Positions 43,106-51,042 of a DNA stretch of 51,042 bases are shown piece after piece. Position 1 is the first letter of the stretch. Every line of letters begins with the position of its first letter. The notes below the pieces were generated by a model that made no database searches, was not told the DNA's origin, and saw only the letters and a list, made by a program, of their open reading frames with translations. A program made the translations under genes and the position numbers. The DNA is from Aquimarina megaterium XH134 (GTDB taxonomy: Bacteria > Bacteroidota > Bacteroidia > Flavobacteriales > Flavobacteriaceae), in NCBI RefSeq assembly GCF_000520975.1, contig NZ_JACB01000063.1, positions 1 through 51,042 of the forward strand, read 5' to 3'.

Positions 43106-46100
43106 ATGAAATTTATTTTTCGATGTGTCATTCTACTATTGACACTATACCCTGATACATCACTTGCTCAAAGTAATCCTAGTGCTATACCATTTGATTA
43201 TTATGTTGTAAAAGATAAAATGCAATATTTTGATTTATCTGCACTAAGTGATCTTTTTGATTTTAAGCAACTCACTGGAGGTAATAAAAACTCATATATT
43301 CGTGAAATTCCTGCTCGTGATAGAGGATATCGTCGTAACACGACTGCAGGAATATCTGCTTTTAAAAGTTGGGTGTTTGAAAACTTACCTGCTAATGGAA
43401 GAATCTACCAGGATGGAGTAGAAATTACTGCTCCCTCTGCCCTGAATAGGTCAACAGGCTTTATTTATATTCCAAATCCTGGTTTTGAAGGAGTTGACAA
43501 AATTAGTTATCACGCTGTAGACATTAGAAACAGGACATCATCTAGTGCAGAAATTATGTTTCATGTCAATGCCGCCGGTAGTTATAAAATGCCTCTTGGA
43601 TTTCCTAAAAATCAGTGGGGACTATTTATAGATCCACCTGCAGATCCTCCAGAATGGCCTAGCAGAGAATCTGCAAAAGACTGGTATATTGATTCTAAGT
43701 GTAATCCTTGTGCTACCTCTGGTAAAGGATATCCTGATCGACCACGTAAGACTCTTCCTGGCAACAGAACAAATTTTGCTCCAGGAGCTAAAGTCGTTTT
43801 GGTAGCTAACGGAATTTCTGATCCTTATTATTTGCCTGACGCAGGAGAAACTATTTATAATATTAATGGCACAGCTACAGCACCTGTTTTCTTTGTTGGA
43901 GCAGATAACTCCCATATACAACCTGTTATCGCAACCGTACCCAGTAGAAGAAGCACGAGTCGGTTTACTATAATAGGTTCTTATTTTGTATTGAGTGGAA
44001 TTACCTTTGAAAATGCCACAATACAAGGTAAGGGACGAGAGAATATGCATCATGGAGTTTTGCGTCACTCTGAAGTAAGATATGCCGAAGTAAATAGAGG
44101 CTCTGCTGTAAACCTTAATTCTGGTCGAGGAACTTCTGATGAAATGTCAATTTTTGCTACTTCGATACATAATAATGGGCATCGTGATTTTCCTGCAGAA
44201 ACTTTTGTACATGCGATGGGATGGTATAATTGTGATGATTGCATGATTCTAGATGTATTATCGAGTGGTAATGGTGCTGATTCATTTCAAGCTCTTCAAC
44301 ATAACAGTAATGGTTTAATCAGAATAGGAAGACTTAAAGGACATAGTGAAGGAGAAAATTGTATAGACATTAAAGCCCATAAAGAAGGGGTTTGGGTGGT
44401 AGATAGTGATTGCTGGGATATACGAGCTACTTTTAAAAGTAATGGACAATTAATGTATCAAAATGATGATGATGCACCGGAGCAGCATCCTGACAGTAAA
44501 ATTATCTTTCTTAACAATAGAGGTTGGGGTACCAATGGTACTGCAGGTATAGAATCCGCAATACAGGGAGGTACACATATTATAGCTGGTAATCGATTAT
44601 TCGGATTGCAAGGAGGAAGAGGTTTTAATATAGAAAACGGAGCAAGAGGTAAAACATATATTCATTTTAACACTGTATCAAATGCAAAGACCGGAATAAC
44701 AATAATACGTCCTAATGGAGCTTTAACACAAGTGTCAGGTAATGTATTTGATATCAAAAAAGGAAATATCAATGCCAAGATAGTTAGACGAACAGGGGTT
44801 GATTTATTTGATTATAATTATTACACAGGAGACCCCAGCTCATTAGAATTTTTATGCTGTGGTAATCGTACACCAGCTAGACGTGTTGGTATAAACGCTT
44901 GGAGAGGAACATATGGGCATGACACTAATTCTGTTGCAGGGGCCATTGCTGATTTTAATTTAACTACTCCAGATGATTTTTCATTACAACCTACTTCAGA
45001 GTTTATTGATGTATTTACACAAGATCAGGTAGATCAATTTATGCCCGGCATAAGCATTATGCTATCTACAATGGGAATTACCTTTAAGGACTGGAAAAGT
45101 GTTGATAGACCTTTCAATACAAAGTATGATGTTGGTGCTGCAGAGTTTGGTACACCTACTCCTCCTGATGCTTTCCCAATAGCACAAAATGATATTATTG
45201 ATATTGCTCCTGGAAGTGGTACTGTACAAATCATGGTATTACTAGATAATAGCAATGGTCCAGATAGTTTTGGAGCAGATGGCCCCAATACAGGTAGTAT
45301 TGTTTTTGGTTCAACTGCACCAACAAATGGTACTGCAACCATTAATGATAATGGTACTCCTAATGATCCTACAGATGACTTTATTACTTATACCCCAAAT
45401 CCAGGGTTTAGTGGTATTGATACATTCACCTACATTATTACTGATGCCGATGGGGATATTAGTGAAGCTACTGTCGTTGTAAAAATAACAGATGACAATC
45501 CTATTGCACAAAATGATGAAGTGAACATTCCTCAAGATAGCCCAGTTACAGCTATTTATGTGTTAAACGATAATGGTAATGGTCCTGACGATTTTGGAAA
45601 AAATGGACCTGGTTCAACACCTATTACCCTAGGAGCTATTACTCCTACCAATGGAACAGTAATTCTAAATGAAAATGGAACTTTAAATGATCCTTCAGAC
45701 GATTTTTTTGAATATATCCCAAATGCTGGATATAGTGGTTCCGATCGTTTTAATTATACTATTGCAGATAGCGATGGAGATACCAGTACTGCAGAAGTAA
45801 TTATAAATGTTATTCCAACCATCACTGTATTGGATGCTGTTGATGACGTCTTTATTGTAGACGAAGACAACCCCGGGATTCTGCTAAATGTATTAGCCAA
45901 TGATGATTTTGGAAGCAATGGTCCTAATACAGGTAGTATTCTGATAATGACACCACCTACAAACGGTATAGCTACTGTAAACAATGGAGGCACTCCTAAT
46001 GATCCTACAGATGATCAGATCGATTATGCTCCTGATCCTGATTTTAATGGTACAGATAGTTTCATCTATCAAATTGAGGATGCTTTGGGTAATACAGATA

Positions 46101-47332
46101 TAGCAACCGTATCAATCACGATTATTTCAGTAAATGACTTACCAGATGCTGTAGATGATAGTATTACTATAGACGAAAACACTACGGCAAATCCTATTAG
46201 TGTATTAACCAATGATAGTTTTGGAGGCGATGGAGCTGGTACTGTTCCAATTACCATTATAATTGCACCAACAAATGGGGTCGCTACTGTAAATAATAAT
46301 GGAACTTTCAATGATCCTACAGATGACTTTATCATTTATACTCCTCTTTCAGACTTTGCGGGTACAGATACATTTACCTATCAAATCACTGATGCTAATG
46401 GAGATACTGATATTGCAACAGTAACTATTATAGTTAATCCTGTCAATGATCTCCCTAATGCGGTAGATGATACTATTTCTATAGATAAAAACAGCGAAGC
46501 AACTACAATAAATGTATTAATCAATGACAGCTTTGGAGGTGATGGAGCTGGTACTGTTCCAATTACTATTATAACTGCACCGACAAATGGCACAGTTACC
46601 ATAAATGATAATGGCACCCCCAATGATCCTACAGATGGTAGTATTATTTATACCCCTCTTCCAAACTTTGCGGGTACAGATAGTTTTACATATCAAATCA
46701 CAGATATCGATGGAGATACTGATAATGCAAGAGTGATTATAAATATTATCCAAACGAATAGTAATCCTATTGCACAAAATGATGTTATAACTTTCGAAAT
46801 GGATAGTGGCCCTCAAATGATTTATGTACTACATGATAATGGTTATGGTAAAGATAGTTTTGGAAATGTTGGTCCGGGTAACAAAGCAATTACCCTGGGA
46901 AATACACTTCCGCTTAAAGGGATTGCAACTCTTAATACCAATAATACCGATACACCATTAGATGACTTTGTTATGTATACTTCATTTCCCGAAGCTTATG
47001 GTGATGACATTTTTGACTATACCATTACAAATGCTATGGGAGAGATTGATAAAGCGGTAGTTTATATAAATATTACTAAAGAAACTTCTTTTCCTGTTGC
47101 AGTCATTACACCAAACCCTACTTCTGGCTTAGCCTATATAGATTTTAGGGTAGAGCGATCAGGAAATTTTAGAGTTATAGATGCAAAAGGAGCTAAAATT
47201 TACAATTCTAAGATATTTAAAAACCAACAACTATTAGAAATCGACCTTAGTGTATTGGCCAACGGTGTCTACTATATCAAACTCCAGTTAGATTCGGGAT
47301 CAACACCTACTTTTAAAGTGGTCAAAGAATAA
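43106..47332 (+). CDS. Giant T9SS beta-helix protein with six cadherin-like modules
   Basis: The 1408-residue protein has a signal peptide (MKFIFRCVILLLTLYPDTSL, then AQ), a first cadherin-like module (about 90-155), a right-handed parallel beta-helix at ~190-640 (GAKVVLVANGISDPYYLPDA, YFVLSGITFENATIQG, NCIDIKAHKEGVWVVDS, GIESAIQGGTHIIAGNRLFG), six tandem cadherin-like/VCBS-type modules of ~104 residues at ~690-1325 (PTNGTATINDNGTPNDPTDD, FITYTPNPGFSG), and a type A T9SS sorting domain (ITPNPTSGLAYIDF ... GVYYIKLQLD). Beta-helices of this kind bind or cleave polysaccharides; no catalytic residues can be assigned. Modules four and five are each exactly 312 bases and nearly identical. Confidence 0.85.
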   Translation: MKFIFRCVILLLTLYPDTSLAQSNPSAIPFDYYVVKDKMQYFDLSALSDLFDFKQLTGGNKNSYIREIPARDRGYRRNTTAGISAFKSWVFENLPANGRIYQDGVEITAPSALNRSTGFIYIPNPGFEGVDKISYHAVDIRNRTSSSAEIMFHVNAAGSYKMPLGFPKNQWGLFIDPPADPPEWPSRESAKDWYIDSKCNPCATSGKGYPDRPRKTLPGNRTNFAPGAKVVLVANGISDPYYLPDAGETIYNINGTATAPVFFVGADNSHIQPVIATVPSRRSTSRFTIIGSYFVLSGITFENATIQGKGRENMHHGVLRHSEVRYAEVNRGSAVNLNSGRGTSDEMSIFATSIHNNGHRDFPAETFVHAMGWYNCDDCMILDVLSSGNGADSFQALQHNSNGLIRIGRLKGHSEGENCIDIKAHKEGVWVVDSDCWDIRATFKSNGQLMYQNDDDAPEQHPDSKIIFLNNRGWGTNGTAGIESAIQGGTHIIAGNRLFGLQGGRGFNIENGARGKTYIHFNTVSNAKTGITIIRPNGALTQVSGNVFDIKKGNINAKIVRRTGVDLFDYNYYTGDPSSLEFLCCGNRTPARRVGINAWRGTYGHDTNSVAGAIADFNLTTPDDFSLQPTSEFIDVFTQDQVDQFMPGISIMLSTMGITFKDWKSVDRPFNTKYDVGAAEFGTPTPPDAFPIAQNDIIDIAPGSGTVQIMVLLDNSNGPDSFGADGPNTGSIVFGSTAPTNGTATINDNGTPNDPTDDFITYTPNPGFSGIDTFTYIITDADGDISEATVVVKITDDNPIAQNDEVNIPQDSPVTAIYVLNDNGNGPDDFGKNGPGSTPITLGAITPTNGTVILNENGTLNDPSDDFFEYIPNAGYSGSDRFNYTIADSDGDTSTAEVIINVIPTITVLDAVDDVFIVDEDNPGILLNVLANDDFGSNGPNTGSILIMTPPTNGIATVNNGGTPNDPTDDQIDYAPDPDFNGTDSFIYQIEDALGNTDIATVSITIISVNDLPDAVDDSITIDENTTANPISVLTNDSFGGDGAGTVPITIIIAPTNGVATVNNNGTFNDPTDDFIIYTPLSDFAGTDTFTYQITDANGDTDIATVTIIVNPVNDLPNAVDDTISIDKNSEATTINVLINDSFGGDGAGTVPITIITAPTNGTVTINDNGTPNDPTDGSIIYTPLPNFAGTDSFTYQITDIDGDTDNARVIINIIQTNSNPIAQNDVITFEMDSGPQMIYVLHDNGYGKDSFGNVGPGNKAITLGNTLPLKGIATLNTNNTDTPLDDFVMYTSFPEAYGDDIFDYTITNAMGEIDKAVVYINITKETSFPVAVITPNPTSGLAYIDFRVERSGNFRVIDAKGAKIYNSKIFKNQQLLEIDLSVLANGVYYIKLQLDSGSTPTFKVVKE
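46142..46765 (+). repeat. Two near-identical 312-base tandem modules
   Basis: Bases 46142-46453 and 46454-46765 encode modules four and five of the beta-helix protein. They share long nearly identical stretches, such as GATGGAGCTGGTACTGTTCC, and the same residue pattern (NDSFGGDGAGTVPITII, PTNG, FAGTD-FTYQITD). They are the youngest duplication in the array. Confidence 0.75.
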
Positions 47333-47426
47333 TTATTTAGACATGTAAAGTAAGAAAATAACCTTTTACAATTCTCTAAACACACTGTTGTAAGCACTTA
47401 CTCTAAAACGTAAAAAACCCTCAATT

Positions 47427-50400
47427 ATGAATATACAATTTTTAAAAACCTTATGTATTCCATTGCTCATTGGGATGATAAGTGTCTTTACTATAAACGA
47501 CTCTGTTAATAAGCCGCTAGAAGCGAGCAATCAAGATAATATCTGTGAAACAATTACGGATGATACCTGCCCAAAAAACGTAATCACATTAAGTCGAAGC
47601 AGTATAAGAGCCGATAGAGAACTACCAATAGGTATCCCCACACCTACTTTTGGATGGAATTTTGACTCTAATGTCTCCCCAACCATTTATGTAGACAATA
47701 CAAATCCAAATTGTAGCAATAGTGATGGCTCTGCTGCTCGACCTTTGTGTGACTTATTTAAAGGAGGAAGGACAGCTACTTTCAACGCAGGAGACATAGT
47801 CGAAATTTCTGGAGGACCATATAACATCCCAAACAATGCGGTTATTAATCTTAACGGAACTGCCAACAACCCTGTAATAATAAAAGGAATAGGACAGATT
47901 TTGTATGATGGTAGAGGTAACCGAAGAGAGATTACCTGGCGAGGGCAATATGCTATTGTTGAAAACTTGAAGTTTTTTCATAAATCCCGTCATGTCATAC
48001 AAGCAGATTATATTGCATTCAGAAATATCGAAGTATCCAATCCGGTAAATGCATTTATCGATTTTAACCCTGTCGTCTCTATCTTTGGGCATGATGTACT
48101 TATACAGGACAGCAAAGTATATAATAATATCCGAAACAATGATAAAGATTCTCATGCATTTCAAGCTAGTTCTGGATCACATCATGTATGGATATTATAT
48201 AATGAAACCTACAATAATAATGGTGATTCATTTCAGGCATGTCACAAGTGCAATACCAATCCTCCTCATCATGTATACATAGGAGGAAACAAAATGCACA
48301 ATGATCGTGAAAACGCTGTAGATCTGAAATCGGTTAGGGATGTGGTTGTTTCACAAAATATTTTCTATGGCTATCAATCTTCAACTACATCAAATGGTGA
48401 TGCCTGCGTTGTTGGTAGTACCGGTTTTAATGATGTCACCAATGAAGGGCCCAGAAACATCTATTTTTTGTATAATGAATTTCGTGATAGTACTACAGGT
48501 CTTCGTTGTGAAGGGACACAAGATGTATGGTTAATAGGCAATATTTTTAAGGATCTGGATGTGGGAGTACAAATTGATGCCAAAGAACATCGTATCATTT
48601 CTATAACCAGCAATACGTTTACAAGAATAGATAATGTAGGGATCAGAGCCTGGGGGTGTCAACCCGATGACCTTATTGTCACCAACAATCTGTTTAAAGA
48701 TGTAGGAGGGCGACAAGTTGACCTTACCGGTTGCGGTCCTTCTATTTTAAGCGTAAATAATAATTTCGTAGAAGGAAATTTTTCTATGCGCTTTGATGGT
48801 ACACGATATGATAGTGCCAATGAGTTAAATCAAGAGCCATTTGCGAAAGACAACCTAGAAGGTGATGCCAAACTTAATGTAAATCTAATGCCTCTAGATG
48901 GTTCTCCTGTAATCGATGCAGGGGCTCTCTTAGCAAATATCTATGATAAGTTTCGAGCAGATTTTGGAGAAAATATCGCAAAAGATTTTGTAGGCACTTC
49001 TCGACCTAGTGGAGCGGCAGAAGATATAGGTGCTTTCGAATTTAATGACGGTACACCACCTAATGGATCTCCTATCGCACGAAATGACACCTCAACGGTA
49101 GATCAAGATAGTAGAGACAACATCATTAATGTATTAAGAAATGATGACTTTGGTTCTGATGGACCAAGTTCTGGAGCCATAACTTTGGTAAGCAATCCAA
49201 GTAATGGTACTGCAACTGTTGACACCAATGGTACTTCTGGCCCTACAGACGATATTATAAAATATACACCCCGTGCAGGCTATAGTGGTTCCGACTCTTT
49301 TTCCTATGAGATTACTGATAGTAGCGGAGATAAAAGTTCTGCCACTGTAACCATTACCATAGACGCAACTCCTGTAAATGATATGCCCATTGCACAAGAT
49401 GATAATTTTACTATACAAAAAGATAGTAATGATAATATTCTTAATGTAGTATCCAACGATAACTTTGGTGCTAATGGAGCAAAACCTGGAGCAATCGTCA
49501 TTATAAACACCCCCAGTAATGGTACTGCAACAGTCGACACCAAAGGCACTACCAACCCTGAAGACGATACCATAAAATATACTCCTAATACAGGCTATAT
49601 CGGTACAGACAACCTAACCTATGAGATCACAGATAAAGATGGTGATAAAGATCAGGCAAATGTAACCATAGAAGTGAGTGTAAACCCACAACCCAATATC
49701 GAAACAAGTGATCTAAAAATAAAAATAAAAAACGCCACCTGTCCCAATGTTGCCAATGGTAGTTTTGAAATGACTATCGATCAAAACATTTCTTATAACT
49801 TTAACCTAACTATTAACGGGAGTTCATTAAGCACACCAATTCGTACAATAATAAATAAGAACACTCCTTTCTTGTTAGAAAAATTAGCAAAAGGTTATTA
49901 TCAAGTATGTTTAACCATAGATAGTTTTCCTGATTACAAACAATGCTATGAGATAGCTATTGTTGCTTATGAAGATCTTGTTGTAAAAACACAAGGAATA
50001 AAAAACGAAGATAAAACAGCATCCTATCAGGTGGCAGGAAGTACATTTTATGAAGTAAAGGTAAACGAGGAATTATATTCTTTTGAGTATGAAACTACAA
50101 CGCCTGTCAGCATACAAATTCCTTTAAAAAGTGGTCCCAACAAAATACAGATTGTTGGCAAATCAGATTGTCAGGGCGTTTTTAAAGATACTATTATTTT
50201 TAATCCTATTAAGGTCTATCCTACCCTTGTAACGAATCAAATGTATCTTGAAGGATTATCTCGTACCGAACCCGTAGCAATAAAAGTGTTTAATCTGGCA
50301 GGTGTATTGGCAAAAGAAGTTAATCTCCTAACCAATAATGGTAAGGTAGAACTCAATTTTGAAAATCTTTCTAATGGACTGTATTTTATTTCTCTAAAAA

Positions 50401-50441
50401 CGAATCATCAAACCTTTAATGTTAAAGCAATTAAAAAATAA
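47427..50441 (+). CDS. T9SS beta-helix protein with two cadherin-like modules
   Basis: The 1004-residue protein has a signal peptide (CIPLLIGMISVFTI), a right-handed beta-helix at ~85-540 (PTIYVDNTNPNCSNSDGSAA with the opening RPLCDLFKGG, then AIVENLKFFHKSRHVIQADY, NAVDLKSVRDVVVSQNIF, VWLIGNIFKDLDVGVQIDAK), two cadherin-like modules (from residues 549 and 654; bases 49071 and 49386), a Bacteroidota 'CPNVANGSFEM' beta domain (~770-900) and a type A T9SS domain (VYPTLVTNQMYLEG ... NGLYFISLKTNH). The opening resembles pectate-lyase or PL6-like helices. It is a smaller relative of the preceding protein and lies 94 bases after it on the same strand; a lyase role is possible but unproven. Confidence 0.83.
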   Translation: MNIQFLKTLCIPLLIGMISVFTINDSVNKPLEASNQDNICETITDDTCPKNVITLSRSSIRADRELPIGIPTPTFGWNFDSNVSPTIYVDNTNPNCSNSDGSAARPLCDLFKGGRTATFNAGDIVEISGGPYNIPNNAVINLNGTANNPVIIKGIGQILYDGRGNRREITWRGQYAIVENLKFFHKSRHVIQADYIAFRNIEVSNPVNAFIDFNPVVSIFGHDVLIQDSKVYNNIRNNDKDSHAFQASSGSHHVWILYNETYNNNGDSFQACHKCNTNPPHHVYIGGNKMHNDRENAVDLKSVRDVVVSQNIFYGYQSSTTSNGDACVVGSTGFNDVTNEGPRNIYFLYNEFRDSTTGLRCEGTQDVWLIGNIFKDLDVGVQIDAKEHRIISITSNTFTRIDNVGIRAWGCQPDDLIVTNNLFKDVGGRQVDLTGCGPSILSVNNNFVEGNFSMRFDGTRYDSANELNQEPFAKDNLEGDAKLNVNLMPLDGSPVIDAGALLANIYDKFRADFGENIAKDFVGTSRPSGAAEDIGAFEFNDGTPPNGSPIARNDTSTVDQDSRDNIINVLRNDDFGSDGPSSGAITLVSNPSNGTATVDTNGTSGPTDDIIKYTPRAGYSGSDSFSYEITDSSGDKSSATVTITIDATPVNDMPIAQDDNFTIQKDSNDNILNVVSNDNFGANGAKPGAIVIINTPSNGTATVDTKGTTNPEDDTIKYTPNTGYIGTDNLTYEITDKDGDKDQANVTIEVSVNPQPNIETSDLKIKIKNATCPNVANGSFEMTIDQNISYNFNLTINGSSLSTPIRTIINKNTPFLLEKLAKGYYQVCLTIDSFPDYKQCYEIAIVAYEDLVVKTQGIKNEDKTASYQVAGSTFYEVKVNEELYSFEYETTTPVSIQIPLKSGPNKIQIVGKSDCQGVFKDTIIFNPIKVYPTLVTNQMYLEGLSRTEPVAIKVFNLAGVLAKEVNLLTNNGKVELNFENLSNGLYFISLKTNHQTFNVKAIKK

Positions 50442-50445
50442 GAAA

Positions 50446-51042
50446 ATGAAATATCTAAATACATTAATAGCAGTAATAGTTGTTTTGGCTTTGTGTTCAT
50501 GCTCTAATGATGATGCTCTACCACCAGTAGAACCTTCTGCAGTAGATTTACTATTTCCAGATAATAATCAAATTTGTCAGGAAGGTGAAATTATAAACTC
50601 TGATGTGATTACTATCCCTTTTGAGTGGTCTACAGGTGAAAAAGTCACTAGTTATGGGCTAGAAATTATTTCAATAACTTCTCCAAAAATGAGAAAACTG
50701 ATTCCGACCACGGATACAAAAGCTACTGTTGAATTATCTCCAGGTACTCAATACAAATGGAAAGTGTTTTCTATCAACGGTTCTGAAACAGCAGTTAGTG
50801 AAACCTGGAATTTTTATACCCAGGGAGAAGTGATTACAAATCACGTTCCTTTCCCTGCCGAAATAACTGTAACAGATAATAATAATGGCACTATTGATTT
50901 GTCCTGGAAAACTGCAGATATAGATGGAGATATTTCACATTACAACATCTATCTATTAGACAAAAATCCTCCTGCTTTATATAAAGAAAAAGTAACAGCA
51001 ACCAGTATTAAGGCTATACCTCTTATTTCTGGTAAACGTTAC
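50446..51042 (+). CDS. Fibronectin-type lipoprotein, 3' end outside window
   Basis: The gene begins 5 bases after the stop of the beta-helix gene and runs off the window (199 codons visible). A lipoprotein signal peptide (IAVIVVLALCSCSNDD, Cys near residue 19) is followed by two fibronectin type III-like segments (IPFEWSTGEKVTSYGLEIIS, YKWKVFSINGSETAVSETWN and FPAEITVTDNNNGTIDLSWK). Such lipoproteins often follow T9SS adhesins and are probably surface-exposed partners. Translation is likely coupled to the upstream gene. Confidence 0.75.
   Translation, partial: MKYLNTLIAVIVVLALCSCSNDDALPPVEPSAVDLLFPDNNQICQEGEIINSDVITIPFEWSTGEKVTSYGLEIISITSPKMRKLIPTTDTKATVELSPGTQYKWKVFSINGSETAVSETWNFYTQGEVITNHVPFPAEITVTDNNNGTIDLSWKTADIDGDISHYNIYLLDKNPPALYKEKVTATSIKAIPLISGKRY

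Noticed and set aside
45034..46816. Several minus-strand frames of 79-102 codons opposite the cadherin-like modules
   Set aside because: They recur at the same place in each module, so they are mirror images of the coding repeats, not genes.
1..51042. CRISPR arrays, rRNA genes, insertion-sequence transposases, prophage genes
   Set aside because: None was found: no evenly spaced direct repeats with unique spacers, no rRNA-like sequence and no transposase or phage structural motifs on either strand.

Overview
The window looks like chromosomal DNA of a marine member of the Flavobacteriaceae (Bacteroidota), close to Aquimarina. The evidence is low G+C, Bacteroidota-type promoters (a -33 element about 19 bases before TAnnTTTG-like -7 boxes), secreted proteins with type IX secretion (T9SS) sorting domains of both A and B type, 'gliding-motility-associated' C-termini, SPII lipoproteins, a large TamB, and a YD-repeat (Rhs-like) surface protein pair. 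The genus is inference; no rRNA gene is present.

Layout. 1-5085: minus-strand Rhs/YD locus (small HTH protein, a 1484-residue YD-repeat protein with PKD domains, then the start of a second Rhs protein that leaves the window). 5086-5859: gene-free spacer with a terminator hairpin and a REP-like palindromic element. 5860-13196: housekeeping (pfkA, tamB, divergent tsaD, rsmE). 13261-16438: a T9SS-exported propeller-like protein and a phytase-like esterase lipoprotein. 16456-21304: a minus-strand cluster of small stress/thiol-type genes: three DinB-fold proteins, DUF1801, a CopD-like membrane protein, a sterol-desaturase-family hydroxylase, an ECF sigma factor (SigZ type) and a DUF1223 thioredoxin-like protein. 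21340-24854: plus-strand DUF4159, SpoU methyltransferase, AI-2E-family permease and THUMP-like methyltransferase. 24872-26998: two minus-strand hypothetical genes.

27241-29602 is an accessory pocket anchored on a Ser-Pro-Arg tRNA array. A GIY-YIG nuclease gene sits between the intact tRNA-Arg and a duplicated 3' portion of it. It is followed by a P-loop kinase gene and a Nudix gene, each closed by a small palindrome, and by a bacteriocin-like peptide gene. 30073-32259 encodes a TPR/LytS-type sensor kinase.

32469-40695 holds two transcription units: small membrane protein and lipoproteins, then a tight operon of a YbjN-like protein, a trypsin-like protease with zinc ribbon and YbjN-like tail, two small membrane proteins, LemA, DUF1266 and DUF3137. 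Three copies of one ~90-base promoter (29815-29908 on minus; 32353-32446 and 40763-40855 on plus) tie the bacteriocin-like gene, the first of these units and a decayed gene at 40876-41298 into one apparent regulon. This promoter family and the protease/LemA operon are the most interesting parts of the window.

41736-51042 is a T9SS surface-protein locus: a type B sorted protein and a giant beta-helix protein that share a duplicated promoter and signal-peptide start, a second beta-helix protein with tandem cadherin-like modules, and the start of a fibronectin-type lipoprotein. Functions here are read from motifs by eye; no database search was possible.
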